Shown: positions 1 through 8,119 of the stretch, piece by piece
How the letters are laid out: each line of letters starts with the position of its first letter
Numbering within the stretch: the first letter of the stretch is position 1
NCBI RefSeq assembly: GCF_013394085.1
Contig: NZ_CP040910.1
Span: forward strand, 210,262-274,261
DNA: 64,000 bases
Source of the DNA: Limosilactobacillus fermentum
GTDB lineage: Bacteria; Bacillota; Bacilli; Lactobacillales; Lactobacillaceae
Direction of reading: 5' to 3'
The notes under the pieces: generated by a model
Told to the model about the DNA's origin: nothing
What the model saw: only the letters and a program-made list of their open reading frames with translations
The model's database searches: none
Program-made: the position numbers and the translations under genes

Positions 1-353
1 CCGAAGACCAATTGAAGGCAATGATGTTTGCTTGGAAGGCCGTTAAGCACGCTAAGTCCAACGCAATCGTGGTGGCCAACAACGAACGGACGCTAGGCGT
101 GGGGGAAGGTCAACCAAACCGGATCGACTCCCTGAAGATCGCCGTCAAGCACGCCGGCGACTTGGTCGAAGGCAGCGTCTTGGCCTCCGATGCCTTCTTC
201 CCGTTTGACGACTGCGTTAAGTACGCCGGCGAACACGGCGTCAAGGCGATCGTTCAACCAGGGGGCTCGGTACGCGACCAAGACTCGATTGACATGGCCA
301 ACAAGCTCGGGATCGCCATGGTGACGACCGGGGTGCGCCACTTTAGGCACTAA
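1..353 (+). CDS. purH: PurH, C-terminal part (AICAR formyltransferase / IMP cyclohydrolase), cut by window edge
   Basis: This is the last ~117 residues of the bifunctional enzyme that makes the final two steps of IMP synthesis. The reading frame is open from the window edge. It carries the typical C-terminal signatures of the transformylase domain: [23 protein letters not shown] and the closing TGVRHFRH. The length missing upstream cannot be judged here. It is followed by purD in the same direction, which fits the usual purH-purD order. The 154 nt between the two genes hold a partial palindromic repeat and a hairpin, so the two genes may not be fully co-expressed. Confidence 0.97.
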   Translation, partial: EDQLKAMMFAWKAVKHAKSNAIVVANNERTLGVGEGQPNRIDSLKIAVKHAGDLVEGSVLASDAFFPFDDCVKYAGEHGVKAIVQPGGSVRDQDSIDMANKLGIAMVTTGVRHFRH

Positions 354-405
354 AAAGAAGTGCGATCCAGCCTTTGGCAGGCCGTGGGCTAAGGTCTGGC
401 ATCCT
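354..405. repeat. Partial copy of the ~118-bp intergenic palindromic repeat
   Basis: It begins AAGAAGTGCGATCCAGCC directly after the purH stop codon and contains the family core GGCCGTGGGCTAAG. Only one arm is recognisable. It is diverged from the full copies at 7.0-7.3, 10.1, 34.5-34.9, 42.0-42.2 and 61.2 kb. Confidence 0.6.
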
Positions 406-438
406 TTGGTCGTGCGTACATGGTCAATTTAAAATTAA

Positions 439-477
439 ACAGGGGTTGGGAGAAGGGAAGCTTTTTCCAACCCCTGT
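439..477 (+). terminator. Hairpin between purH and purD (terminator or attenuator-like)
   Basis: A perfect 11-bp stem, ACAGGGGTTGG at 439-449 with CCAACCCCTGT at 467-477, encloses a purine-rich loop ending in a T run. No T tract follows the 3' arm, so this may be a processing or attenuation hairpin rather than a simple terminator. It ends 30 nt before the purD start. Confidence 0.45.
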
Positions 478-507
478 GCCTGTTCATGGAAAATCAGGAG
501 GAAAATC

Positions 508-1761
508 ATGACATTACAAAACGTGTTGGTGATCGGTAACGGGGGCCGCGAGTTTGCGATCGCTAAGAAACTAAAGCAAAGCCCCAAGGTCGACCACGTC
601 TACTGCGCACCGGGCAACGTTGGGATGCCAACGGTTGGGGTTGAACCGGTGGCGATCGAAGAACTGGACTTTGCTGGGTTGATTAAGTTTGCCCAGGAGC
701 ACCAGGTAGCCTGGACCTTCGTTGGCCCGGAAGACGCCCTGGTGGCTGGGATCGTCGACGAATTTCAAACGGCGGGGCTAAAGATCTTTGGCCCTAACGC
801 CCGGGCGGCCCAGCTGGAAGGTTCTAAGGAATACGCCCTCTCCTTTATGAACAAGTACGGGGTTCCAACCGCCAAGCACCTGGCCTTTGAAAACGAGGCC
901 GAAGCCCTGACGCACGTGGCCGACTTCGGCTTCCCGGTCGTCTTGAAGTTAGACGGCCTTGCCGGCGGGAAGGGGGTCGTGATTGCGAGCGACCAGGCTG
1001 ATGCCGAAGCGACGATTAAGGAAATGTTTGCGGACCACACCGGCCGGCTGGTGATTGAAGAGTGTTTGGTGGGACCGGAATATTCGATGTTTGTCCTGAT
1101 CGAAAACGGCGACTACCAAATCTTACCGATGGCCCAGGACCACAAGCGGGCCTACGATGGCGATAAGGGTCCCAACACCGGCGGGATGGGCGCCTACAGC
1201 CCGCTGCCCCAGTTGAGTGAGTTCGACCGCCAACGGATGGTCGAAGAAGTGGTGGAACCAAGCGTCAAGGGACTCGTGGACGGGGAGTACGACTACCACG
1301 GGATCCTCTACATCGGCTTGATGCTGACTGAAGATGGACCCAAGGTGATTGAATATAACGTTCGCCTGGGTGACCCGGAGACCCAAGTGATCTTGCCGCG
1401 GCTGGCAACCGATTTATTTGACCTGGTTGACGCTTGTGTCAACGACCAGCCCCTGCCGGAAGTGGTTGAAAAAGAGGGCGCCGTTTTAGGGGTGGTGGTG
1501 GCCTCAAAGGGTTACCCGCAAAAGCCGGTCAAAAACCAAGCGTTGGGCAAGTTCCCGGTGGCCGGCAACATCACGGTTGATTACGCTAACGTGGCCGGTA
1601 GTTTAGGCGACTTACACGGGGCGGGGGGCCGGCTGTTGATGGTGATTGCCACGGCTAGTGATTTAAAGCAGGCCCAACAAGACGTCTACGCTTACCTCGA
1701 CCAACTGGAGGAACCGGAGTGCTTCTGGCGCCAAGACATTGGAGAAAAGGCGTTTAATTAA
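508..1761 (+). CDS. purD: Phosphoribosylamine--glycine ligase (GAR synthetase)
   Basis: A 417-residue ATP-grasp enzyme that joins glycine to phosphoribosylamine with ATP in the second step of de novo purine synthesis. The N-terminal VLVIGNGGREFAIAKKL is the PurD family opening. The ATP-grasp core shows LKLDGLAGGKGVV near residue 150 and GPEYSMFVLI near residue 190. PNTGGMGAYSP near 226 and the metal-binding NVRLGDPETQ near 287 follow. Length is normal for the family. The start ATG at 508 follows the ribosome-binding site CAGGAGGAAA. It lies downstream of purH in the same direction, as in other lactobacilli. Confidence 0.97.
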   Translation: MTLQNVLVIGNGGREFAIAKKLKQSPKVDHVYCAPGNVGMPTVGVEPVAIEELDFAGLIKFAQEHQVAWTFVGPEDALVAGIVDEFQTAGLKIFGPNARAAQLEGSKEYALSFMNKYGVPTAKHLAFENEAEALTHVADFGFPVVLKLDGLAGGKGVVIASDQADAEATIKEMFADHTGRLVIEECLVGPEYSMFVLIENGDYQILPMAQDHKRAYDGDKGPNTGGMGAYSPLPQLSEFDRQRMVEEVVEPSVKGLVDGEYDYHGILYIGLMLTEDGPKVIEYNVRLGDPETQVILPRLATDLFDLVDACVNDQPLPEVVEKEGAVLGVVVASKGYPQKPVKNQALGKFPVAGNITVDYANVAGSLGDLHGAGGRLLMVIATASDLKQAQQDVYAYLDQLEEPECFWRQDIGEKAFN

Positions 1762-1762
1762 G

Positions 1763-1848
1763 GAAGTGCGGACCAACCTCCTTGACAGGCCGTTGGGCTA
1801 AGCTAGGGCGGGGGTTAGTGCGGCACGCACTGTTCTCAGCCCTCCAAT
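1763..1848. repeat. Truncated copy of the ~118-bp intergenic palindromic repeat
   Basis: The copy starts with GAAGTGCGGACCAACCTCC, includes GGCCGTTGGGCTAAGCTAG and the central hairpin around GTTAGTGCGGCACGCACTG. It stops where the IS605 right end begins. The expected second arm (GGTTGGGAGCACGTT-like) is missing and is not found on the far side of the insertion sequence either. Confidence 0.7.
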
Positions 1849-1857
1849 TCTGTTACG

Positions 1858-2010
1858 GCATTTCTAGCAAGGATTAGTGACGGTGTAGTGAACTACTCGG
1901 CCATAAATGACCGAGCTTCTGGGAACACGAAGTAGTATTTAGGATGTTGCTTCTGTATTCAGAATACCTAACTTACAGAACTCCGTTCTTTTACCACGGC
2001 TAGTCCCTAG
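1858..2010 (-). ncRNA. Putative omega-RNA / right-end region of the IS605 element
   Basis: The ~150 nt after tnpB, read on the minus strand, hold no gene but are rich in stems, including one built on CTCGGTCATTTATGGCCGAG. In IS200/IS605 elements the guide (omega) RNA spans the end of tnpB and the right-end stem-loops, with the guide lying just outside the element. The assignment rests on position and family knowledge; no transcript evidence is available. Confidence 0.45.
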
Positions 2011-3170
2011 CCAACGGCTTTTAATCCTCTATGGAGTATATTAACTGCCGCATTAATATCTCGATCGTGATGAGTACCACATTTAGGACAAGTCCATTCT
2101 CTAATTTCAAGTGGTTTCTTCCCACTATGGTAACCACACGTGCTACAGATCTGACTGGTGTAATTAGGATTAACAGTAATTAACTGTTTACCGTACCAAT
2201 CACACTTGTATTCCAGCATGGTTCTAAATTGGTACCAACTGGCATTCGCAATAGCTTTAGCTAAATGGTGATTCTTTTGTAGATTCTTGGCTTTCAAATC
2301 TTCAATGACAATCACATCGTATTTTTTAACTAAGGCTGTTGTTAGTTTGTGTAAGTAATCTTGACGTTGGTTCGCTATCCGTTGTTGGTAGCGAGCCTTT
2401 TGTTTTTGAGCCCGTTGCCAATTCTGATAATCATTGAGATCCATTTTTACGTCTTTATGATTATGGTTCCATTGGCGAACAGCTACGGTTGCTTGATATT
2501 TTCGGCGACTATACTTGCTTTGCCACTTTGTGGCTTGCTTTTCCAACCACTTAGCATTGAAAGTACCAAACTTTTCACCGTCAGAACTAATCGCTAAGTC
2601 AGCGATCCCAACATCCAGGCCAACGGTCTTGCCTGTTTTTGGCAATGCTTCTGGAGCAACAGTCTCGACCTGCAAAGATAAGTAGTAGCGACCAGTTGGA
2701 CCATAGCTGACGGTATAACGCTTAATTTTGCCATTTACAGCTTGAGAGGTCTTACTAGTTCGAATGCTTCCTAACTTAGGTAGCTTCATTCTTCTCTTGG
2801 CAATCACTGTGCAGACCGACCGACCAGTATATGACTGTTTGGCGGCGTGCCTGCTTTTAAAGCGTGGATAGCCACCACGATGTTTAAACAGCATCTTAAA
2901 AGCTTGGACTAGATTATGGTTCACCACAAGGAAACTAGTCGCATCGCTGTCTTTAAGATAGGGATATTCTTGTTTCAACTGTTTAAGCAAGTAATTCATT
3001 CCATATTCATTTACAAAATGACTGCTAGGATTGTTTTGATAGCGTTGCTTAGCCATATCTAGCATGAGATTCCACACTCTACGGTCATTGCCGAACATTT
3101 GCCATAGTTGAGCTTGTTGTTGCTTGTTAGGGTACAAGCGTAGCTTGACCCCTTTAATTAATTTGGTCAT
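2007..3170 (-). CDS. tnpB: TnpB, RNA-guided nuclease of the IS605 element
   Basis: A 387-residue TnpB of normal length that appears intact. The N-terminal helix-turn-helix region begins with [20 protein letters not shown]. The RuvC-like nuclease core shows the first Asp in [11 protein letters not shown] near residue 190, the Glu in [12 protein letters not shown] near 290 and the last Asp in [11 protein letters not shown] near 370. A four-cysteine zinc finger (CSTCG ... CPKCG) lies between the last two. It overlaps the end of tnpA by 4 bp, which suggests translational coupling. TnpB proteins are guided by the RNA made from the element's own 3' end and help keep the element at its donor site. 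Confidence 0.93.
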   Translation of the reverse strand: MTKLIKGVKLRLYPNKQQQAQLWQMFGNDRRVWNLMLDMAKQRYQNNPSSHFVNEYGMNYLLKQLKQEYPYLKDSDATSFLVVNHNLVQAFKMLFKHRGGYPRFKSRHAAKQSYTGRSVCTVIAKRRMKLPKLGSIRTSKTSQAVNGKIKRYTVSYGPTGRYYLSLQVETVAPEALPKTGKTVGLDVGIADLAISSDGEKFGTFNAKWLEKQATKWQSKYSRRKYQATVAVRQWNHNHKDVKMDLNDYQNWQRAQKQKARYQQRIANQRQDYLHKLTTALVKKYDVIVIEDLKAKNLQKNHHLAKAIANASWYQFRTMLEYKCDWYGKQLITVNPNYTSQICSTCGYHSGKKPLEIREWTCPKCGTHHDRDINAAVNILHRGLKAVG

Positions 3171-3604
3171 TCTAATTTCACCTCCTTTTTGCGTTGATCA
3201 TCAATATACTTGGCTACTGCTTGTTCATTAACGCTCCCAATGCTTTCAACATAATAACTTGGTGACCATAGGTGACGACCTTGCTTTTTCCAGTAGCTAG
3301 TTTGTAGTTCTGGACATTCTCGGAAGAGGTGCCGTGCAGAAATGCCTTTAAGCCAGCGCATGATGTTAGTTACAGACAGTTTTGGCGGAGCGCTCACTAG
3401 TAAGTGGATATGGTCATCTTTACCAATCTCCATATGAGCAATCGTAAATCCATATTTTGAAGCTATATCATATAATGATTGCTTCAAGACTTCTTCTACG
3501 TGTCCTTTCAACACTTTATTACGATATCTAGTTCCCCAAATTAAATGATAATTAAGATTGTAGACTGACGTTCTACCATATGTAATTCTTTTTGTATCTT
3601 TCAT
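3167..3604 (-). CDS. tnpA: TnpA, Y1 HUH transposase of the IS605 element
   Basis: A 145-residue single-strand transposase of the IS200/IS605 family, full length. The HUH metal-binding motif is seen as [11 protein letters not shown] near residue 62, and the catalytic Tyr lies in [11 protein letters not shown] near residue 115. [16 protein letters not shown] near the N-terminus is the family's first strand. It is upstream of tnpB on the same strand. All the residues needed for activity are visible. Confidence 0.93.
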   Translation of the reverse strand: MKDTKRITYGRTSVYNLNYHLIWGTRYRNKVLKGHVEEVLKQSLYDIASKYGFTIAHMEIGKDDHIHLLVSAPPKLSVTNIMRWLKGISARHLFRECPELQTSYWKKQGRHLWSPSYYVESIGSVNEQAVAKYIDDQRKKEVKLE

Positions 3605-3739
3605 ACCAATAATTATATTACATTACGGTTCGATCATGTGCCCTAAGGGCACAAAAAAGGCAATTCATCACGTCCTTAAAAGAACGTGTTTCCTTGCCCG
3701 CTTTCAAAAACGGTTGCTTAACCATGTTCTACAATTCAC

Positions 3740-3768
3740 TTTTCATTTAGGACGAACTGATTTAAAAT
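3740..3768 (+). promoter_or_regulatory. Candidate gpmA promoter
   Basis: TTTTCA at 3740-3745 and TAAAAT at 3763-3768 are spaced by 17 bp, 52 nt before the gpmA start. The IS605 left end lies only ~80 nt upstream, so this core promoter survived the insertion. The -35 match is moderate. The rest of the 3661-3820 stretch shows a small inverted repeat (CACGT ... ACGTG near 3669-3687) and no gene. Confidence 0.4.
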
Positions 3769-3819
3769 ATAGAAGTATGCTGTATGCAAAGTTTATAAGA
3801 AGAAAGAGGTCAAACGAAC

Positions 3820-4515
3820 ATGGCTAAATTAGTACTGATTCGTCACGGGCAAAGCGAATGGAACCTGTCCAACCTGTTTACTGGCTGGGTTGACGTCGAC
3901 CTGAGCGAAAAGGGTGTTGAACAAGCAAAAGCCGCCGGTAAGGCGATCAAGGAACACGGGCTGGAATTTGATTACGCCTACACTTCTGTTTTGAAGCGGG
4001 CAATCAAGACCCTCCACTACGCACTGGAAGAATCCGACCAAATGTGGATCCCAGAATTCAAGACTTGGCGCTTGAACGAACGTCACTACGGGGCATTGCA
4101 AGGCAAGAACAAGGCCGACGCCGCTGAAAAGTACGGTGACGAACAAGTGCACATTTGGCGCCGTTCTTACGACGTGCTGCCGCCGCTGCTGAGTGCTGAT
4201 GACGAAGGTTCTGCCGCAAAGGACCGTCGTTACGCTGACTTGGACCCACGCGCCATTCCGGGTGGGGAAAACTTGAAGGTCACCCTGGAACGGGTAATCC
4301 CACTTTGGCAAGACGAAATCGCACCAAAGCTCTTGGACGGCAAGAACGTGATCATCGCCGCCCACGGTAACTCCCTGCGTGCCTTGAGCAAGTACATCGA
4401 AAACATCTCCGACGAAGACATCATGGGCTTGGAAATGGCTACTGGTCAACCGGTCGTTTACGACTTCGATGAAAAGCTGAACGTGCTCAGCAAGGAAAAG
4501 TACGACATTGATTAA
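3820..4515 (+). CDS. gpmA: 2,3-bisphosphoglycerate-dependent phosphoglycerate mutase
   Basis: A 231-residue glycolytic enzyme interconverting 3- and 2-phosphoglycerate in the cytoplasm. The phosphohistidine motif [12 protein letters not shown] opens the protein (His at residue 9). The substrate loop [12 protein letters not shown] follows, then [12 protein letters not shown] around residue 85 and the second catalytic His in [12 protein letters not shown] near 182. Length is normal. The start ATG follows AGAAGAAAGAGG. It is followed by its own terminator and so appears to be monocistronic. Confidence 0.97.
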   Translation: MAKLVLIRHGQSEWNLSNLFTGWVDVDLSEKGVEQAKAAGKAIKEHGLEFDYAYTSVLKRAIKTLHYALEESDQMWIPEFKTWRLNERHYGALQGKNKADAAEKYGDEQVHIWRRSYDVLPPLLSADDEGSAAKDRRYADLDPRAIPGGENLKVTLERVIPLWQDEIAPKLLDGKNVIIAAHGNSLRALSKYIENISDEDIMGLEMATGQPVVYDFDEKLNVLSKEKYDID

Positions 4516-4538
4516 GCTTTTTTAATCAACGGAAACGA

Positions 4539-4569
4539 GGCCGCTCCTTTAATAGGGGCGGTCTTTTTT
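4539..4569 (+). terminator. Rho-independent terminator of gpmA
   Basis: A 9-bp stem, GGCCGCTCC at 4539-4547 with GGGGCGGTC at 4555-4563, followed by six T residues. Confidence 0.9.
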
Positions 4570-4602
4570 GATAAATTTATCGCTTTTTGTGAATTTTTTA
4601 AT

Positions 4603-4608
4603 TATAAT
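4603..4608 (+). promoter_or_regulatory. Candidate -10 box for the aminotransferase gene
   Basis: A perfect TATAAT lies 32 nt before the start codon, in an AT-rich stretch just after the gpmA terminator. No convincing -35 is seen at 17 bp. Confidence 0.45.
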
Positions 4609-4639
4609 GAAACTCTAATCAATAAAGGAGGACTGATTA

Positions 4640-5818
4640 ATGAAAATGGAAGAGCACATGCGCACCGACCTCAAGCGGGTCCCAACGATGAAGATCTTCG
4701 ACTTTGCCTTTTTCACGAAGTCAATCGAAGGGATCGTTGAATTGACCATCGGCGAACCGGACTTTAACACGCCGGAACACGTTAAGGAGGCCGGGATGGC
4801 CGCGATCGCCAACAACCGGACTCACTACGCCCCGCAGCGGGGCACGGCGGGGTTGCTGTCGGCGATTAGTGATGACGTGGCTAAAAAGGTTGGCAAGGTG
4901 TACGACCCGGCGACCGAGATCTTGGTAACCAACGGGGTAACCGAGGGTGCTTACGCGGCGGTGACGGCGATCACCAACCCGGGCGACGTGATCCTGGTCC
5001 CAACGCCGACCTTCTCGATTTACATGGCCGACGCCGCCATTGCCGGGGGAACGGCGGTTGAAGTTGATACTTCCAAGACCAACTTCCGCCTGACGCCCGA
5101 ATTGATCCAGTCCTACCTCGATGAATACGGCGACCGGGTCAAGGGCTTAGTCGTGGTTAACCCCACTAACCCGACCGGGATTGCCATGAACCAGGATGAA
5201 CTAGATGCGATCGCTGACGTGGTGCGCGACAAGCCGATCTTCGTAATTGCCGACGAAATTTACGACCAGCTCGCCTACACGGAAGGAGCGGATCAGTACC
5301 CGTCGATCGTTAAGTCCTTGCCGGAACAAACGATCTTGTTGAACGGCTTCTCCAAGTCCTACGCCATGACCGGTTGGCGGGTCGCCTACATGTGTGCGCC
5401 AAAGCCGATCACCGATGAACTCTTTAAGGTCCATGGCTTTGCCGTGACCGACGTGGCAACCTTCGTGCAAGACGCCGCCGAAGAAGCGCTACGCAACGGC
5501 CAAGAGGACCCGGCAGCTATGCGGGCCCAGTACCGGGAACGCCGCAACGTCTTGTATCAAGGGCTCCAGGAGTTGGGCTGGGAAACCACCAATCCGGAGG
5601 GTGCCTTTTACATCTTTGCCAAGATTCCGGACTACCTGGAACAAGACGACGAGAAGTTCGCTTACGACCTGGCCGAAAAGGCGAAGGTCGCCGTCACGCC
5701 AGGCTCTTACTTTGGCGCCGGTGGGGAAGGGTACGTCCGCTTCTCTTACGCCACCGATTTAAACGTCATCAAAACGGCGCTGGACCGTTTGCAAAAATAT
5801 TGCGCCGCCCGCCGGTAA
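4640..5818 (+). CDS. Class I/II pyridoxal-phosphate aminotransferase (PatA/aromatic type)
   Basis: A 392-residue fold-type I aminotransferase. Visible landmarks are LTIGEPDFNTPEHV near residue 35 (substrate region), the VTNGVTEGAYAAV cofactor loop near 98, VVNPTNPTGIAM near 172, IADEIYDQLAY near 203 and the PLP-binding Lys in NGFSKSYAMTGWRVAY near 237. An arginine binding the substrate carboxylate is in YVRFSYA near the C-terminus. Lactobacillar homologues are annotated as aromatic aminotransferases or as N-acetyl-diaminopimelate aminotransferase (PatA); sequence alone does not settle which. The start ATG follows the strong ribosome-binding site AAAGGAGG. Confidence 0.9.
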   Translation: MKMEEHMRTDLKRVPTMKIFDFAFFTKSIEGIVELTIGEPDFNTPEHVKEAGMAAIANNRTHYAPQRGTAGLLSAISDDVAKKVGKVYDPATEILVTNGVTEGAYAAVTAITNPGDVILVPTPTFSIYMADAAIAGGTAVEVDTSKTNFRLTPELIQSYLDEYGDRVKGLVVVNPTNPTGIAMNQDELDAIADVVRDKPIFVIADEIYDQLAYTEGADQYPSIVKSLPEQTILLNGFSKSYAMTGWRVAYMCAPKPITDELFKVHGFAVTDVATFVQDAAEEALRNGQEDPAAMRAQYRERRNVLYQGLQELGWETTNPEGAFYIFAKIPDYLEQDDEKFAYDLAEKAKVAVTPGSYFGAGGEGYVRFSYATDLNVIKTALDRLQKYCAARR

Positions 5819-5862
5819 AAATGAACCTTTTATAGTAATTTAGTTAGGAAAGTGTAAAAGAC

Positions 5863-5891
5863 CTGACCGCCCGTCCCTGTTCTGTTATCAT
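5863..5891 (+). promoter_or_regulatory. Promoter of the membrane-protein gene
   Basis: CTGACC at 5863-5868 and TATCAT at 5886-5891 with a 17-bp spacer, ending 39 nt before the start codon. Confidence 0.6.
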
Positions 5892-5930
5892 AGAAAGTAA
5901 TAATTTTTTAACAGGGGAGAGATTGCAATA

Positions 5931-6935
5931 ATGAATATACTTTCGCGGGTACCGCTCAAGGCATTTACGGCTAAACTAAAGGACCTGGTCAAGCCGGGGT
6001 ACACCAAGGCAATGTGGCCAACGGGTGGGTTCTTTTTAATCTACATCGCATTAACGGCGCTTTTGGTTTACGTGGACCTGTCCTTTGTCAGCACCTTGTA
6101 CATGAACTTGATGATGCTGATGTACGGGATGGCTAGCACGTCGGGGATTTTGTTAGCCCTGCTGGAACTGCTCGGGGTCTTCGCTTTGATCTTGGCGTTA
6201 GGCTTTTGGTTTAACTTCATTTCCACGGCGGTGGTCTTCACCTACCAAGACCGGCTTCAACACCCGGACGTGGTGGTGAGCCCTAGCACGATTTGGAAGA
6301 ACTTCAAGCACCTGCGTAAGAACCAATTGTGGCGGATCAGCCTCTACACTGGCCTGTTCATCTTCTTGTGGACCCTGCCGCTGACGATCGTCGGTAGCTT
6401 CGTTTCCAAGTATACCTGGGCGGTTTACACGATCCGGATCTTAAACTACCTGATCATCATCTGGAAGTCCTACGAATACTCGCAAGCAACGCTTTTGTAC
6501 CGGGAAAAGCAACCAGACTTCCTGGGGCAATCGATGCGCCACGCCCTGACGGCCAGCCGCCGCTTCATGGGAGGGCTGAAGTTTAACTTCCTCTTGTTGC
6601 AAATCGTCTTGGTGCTGTTGCCGATCGTAGTTTGGTCAGCCATCTTTGGCGGGGTTGCTTACTACGGGATCTACACGGCGACCTACTTCTTCATGTACTT
6701 AGGTTACGCCCTGATCGCCTTGGGAATTACGGCTTACCTGCCGGTGATTTACGCAATCAGTGCTCTTTTCTACGAGGAAGCTAAGAAGCACATCAAGGTT
6801 GACGCCGACTTTATCGGCCTCTTCAAGCCGGTTGAAGTGTTGACCGGGGAAGCCTTCCAATACGGTCACGAACCGGTGGTCGAAGAAAAACCAACTAAAA
6901 AGGCCAAGAAGGGCAAGGCCCAAACGGCAAAATAA
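5931..6935 (+). CDS. Polytopic membrane protein of unknown function
   Basis: A 334-residue protein with about six predicted membrane segments (around residues 32-50, 80-105, 140-160, 165-180, 222-245 and 250-280). A lysine-rich cytoplasmic tail ends in KPTKKAKKGKAQTAK. The segment after the second membrane helix carries FTYQDRLQHPDVVVSP, and RHALTASRRF lies before the last membrane pair. I do not recognise the family with certainty; the layout is like lactobacillar integral membrane proteins related to DUF975. It has its own promoter and terminator, so it is a single-gene unit. No enzymatic motif is visible. Confidence 0.75.
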   Translation: MNILSRVPLKAFTAKLKDLVKPGYTKAMWPTGGFFLIYIALTALLVYVDLSFVSTLYMNLMMLMYGMASTSGILLALLELLGVFALILALGFWFNFISTAVVFTYQDRLQHPDVVVSPSTIWKNFKHLRKNQLWRISLYTGLFIFLWTLPLTIVGSFVSKYTWAVYTIRILNYLIIIWKSYEYSQATLLYREKQPDFLGQSMRHALTASRRFMGGLKFNFLLLQIVLVLLPIVVWSAIFGGVAYYGIYTATYFFMYLGYALIALGITAYLPVIYAISALFYEEAKKHIKVDADFIGLFKPVEVLTGEAFQYGHEPVVEEKPTKKAKKGKAQTAK

Positions 6936-6978
6936 TTTAGGTGAGTGGCCACCCACCACTGTTTAATTGAATTGAACG

Positions 6979-7031
6979 AAATCCCGAACTGGATCAACCA
7001 TGTACTGATTGATTTGGTGCGGGATTTTTTT
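6979..7031 (+). terminator. Rho-independent terminator of the membrane-protein gene
   Basis: AAATCCCG at 6979-6986 pairs with CGGGATTT at 7020-7027, followed by a T run; the long loop has internal pairing. Confidence 0.8.
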
Positions 7032-7040
7032 AGTGCTTTG

Positions 7041-7330
7041 CTCTAGCTTAGCCCACGGCCTGCTTGATAGGCTGGTCCACACTTCTTTTAACGTGCTCCC
7101 CAGCCGCAGGCCTAGTGGCTAAGTCCAGCCACAGAACACCGCTGACGCGCTAACCTGTGTCTAGGCCTTAGCCCACGGCCTGCCTGATAGGCTGGTCCAC
7201 ACTTCTTTTAACGTGCTCCTAACCACGAGCCTAGTGTCTAAGTACGGGCAAAGAACATCGCATTCTGCGATAACCTTTACCCTAGCTTAGCCATACGGCT
7301 CGTCGAGGAGGTTAGTCGCACTTCTCTTAA
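7041..7330. repeat. Tandem array of the ~118-bp palindromic repeat (one half, two full copies)
   Basis: A half copy at 7041-7089 is followed by full copies at about 7090-7209 and 7210-7330. Each full copy starts AACGTGCTCC, holds GCCTAGTG(G/T)CTAAG, a central variable hairpin and TTAGCC(C/A)ACGGC, and ends GGT(C/T)...GCACTTC. The array fills the space between a terminator and the copper operon and contains no gene. The orientation is opposite to the copies at 1763 and 61160. Confidence 0.85.
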
Positions 7331-7348
7331 AATCAGGGCTTCCCCTCG

Positions 7349-7405
7349 TTGACAATCGTAAACGGTGCTCCTATACTAAAGCCAACGTTAAGATTTACAT
7401 TTGTA
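7349..7405 (+). promoter_or_regulatory. Copper-responsive promoter with cop boxes
   Basis: TTGACA at 7349-7354 and TATACT at 7372-7377 are 17 bp apart. TACATTTGTA at 7396-7405 is an exact match to the cop box (TACAnnTGTA) bound by CopY/CopR repressors. GACAATCGTA at 7351-7360 matches the same box at 8 of 10 positions and overlaps the -35. The layout predicts repression released by copper. No copY-like gene is present in the window, so the regulator must be encoded elsewhere. Confidence 0.85.
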
Positions 7406-7425
7406 AACGAAGGAGGGGAGCCGAA

Positions 7426-7797
7426 ATGGCAGAAGTACTCGTCGCCATTGTGGGCCTAGTGTTGATCGCCCTGATCGTCTGGTGGTTCTTTGGTAAGCAC
7501 CAAGCACAAGCGGGCAAGGCCGTGATGGAAGGGGATCACCAGGTGGCGACCGTGGTGGTCAACGGGGGGTATTCCCCCAGTACCGTGGTGTTAAAGAAGG
7601 GCGTTAGCGGGTCAGTCAAATTTGAGATGCGCGATTCGACCGCCTGCCTGTCGCACATTGTTTTTGAACAGTTAGGGCTCAATAAGGATTTAACCAAGCA
7701 GCCCACCACCACCGTTGAAATTCCCACCGACCAAGCGGGGGAATTTAATTTCGCCTGTGGAATGGATATGTTCCACGGCAAGGTAATCGTTAAATAA
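7426..7797 (+). CDS. Membrane-anchored cupredoxin-domain protein
   Basis: A 123-residue protein with one N-terminal membrane segment (residues ~3-22) followed by a small cupredoxin-like beta domain facing outward. Candidate copper ligands are the Cys and His in ACLSH near residue 75 and the Cys and Met residues in [12 protein letters not shown] near the C-terminus. Its close relative is the next gene. It is the first gene of a three-gene copper operon behind a cop-box promoter, so it probably binds copper at the cell surface and works with the ATPase. The start ATG follows GAAGGAGGGGAG. Confidence 0.88.
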   Translation: MAEVLVAIVGLVLIALIVWWFFGKHQAQAGKAVMEGDHQVATVVVNGGYSPSTVVLKKGVSGSVKFEMRDSTACLSHIVFEQLGLNKDLTKQPTTTVEIPTDQAGEFNFACGMDMFHGKVIVK

Positions 7798-7810
7798 GGA
7801 GGAACTAACC

Positions 7811-8119
7811 ATGGGATTATTTGATCGTTTTAAGAAGCCGGCCGTCAACGAAGACGGCCAACAAGTTTTTAAGGTGACCGTTGACGGGGGCTACCAACCA
7901 GAAACCGTTCGCTTGGCTAAGGGGGTCCCGGCCAAGCTGGTCTTTGAACGGGTTAGCGACAAGGGCTGCTTGGAAGTGGTGCACTCACCGGAACTGGGCT
8001 TTGAAGCCGAACTACCCCTTAACCAAGAAGTTAGCTTCGACGTTAAGACCGACCAGCGTGGCGAATATGGTTTTGCCTGCGGGATGGACATGTTTAAGGG
8101 AAAGGTCGTTGTAAAATAA
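7811..8119 (+). CDS. Cytoplasmic cupredoxin-domain protein
   Basis: A 102-residue cupredoxin-like domain without signal peptide or membrane helix, similar to the preceding protein. It shares [14 protein letters not shown], a Cys in [13 protein letters not shown] and the C-terminal [14 protein letters not shown]. The stop codon overlaps the ATPase start by one base (TAATG), so translation is likely coupled. The ATPase lacks the usual N-terminal metal-binding domain, so this protein may supply copper to it. That role is inference. The start ATG follows AAGGAGGAAC. Confidence 0.85.
   Translation: MGLFDRFKKPAVNEDGQQVFKVTVDGGYQPETVRLAKGVPAKLVFERVSDKGCLEVVHSPELGFEAELPLNQEVSFDVKTDQRGEYGFACGMDMFKGKVVVK

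Larger units (their letters stand above)
1855..3660 (-). mobile_element. IS200/IS605-family element, tnpA-tnpB in tandem
   Basis: A self-contained element on the minus strand with tnpA (Y1 transposase) followed by tnpB with a 4-bp overlap. The left end is marked by the hairpin GTGCCCTAAGGGCAC at 3638-3652, just upstream of tnpA. The right end holds a hairpin built on CTCGGCCATAAATGACCGAG near 1898-1917. Elements of this family have no inverted repeats and no target duplication, so the exact ends are estimates. It sits between purD and gpmA. Confidence 0.8.

Noticed and set aside
7030..7330. CRISPR array in the tandem repeats near 7 kb, 34.5 kb and 42 kb
   Set aside because: The repeating unit is ~118 bp, palindromic and itself homologous throughout; there are no short repeats with unique spacers and no cas genes.
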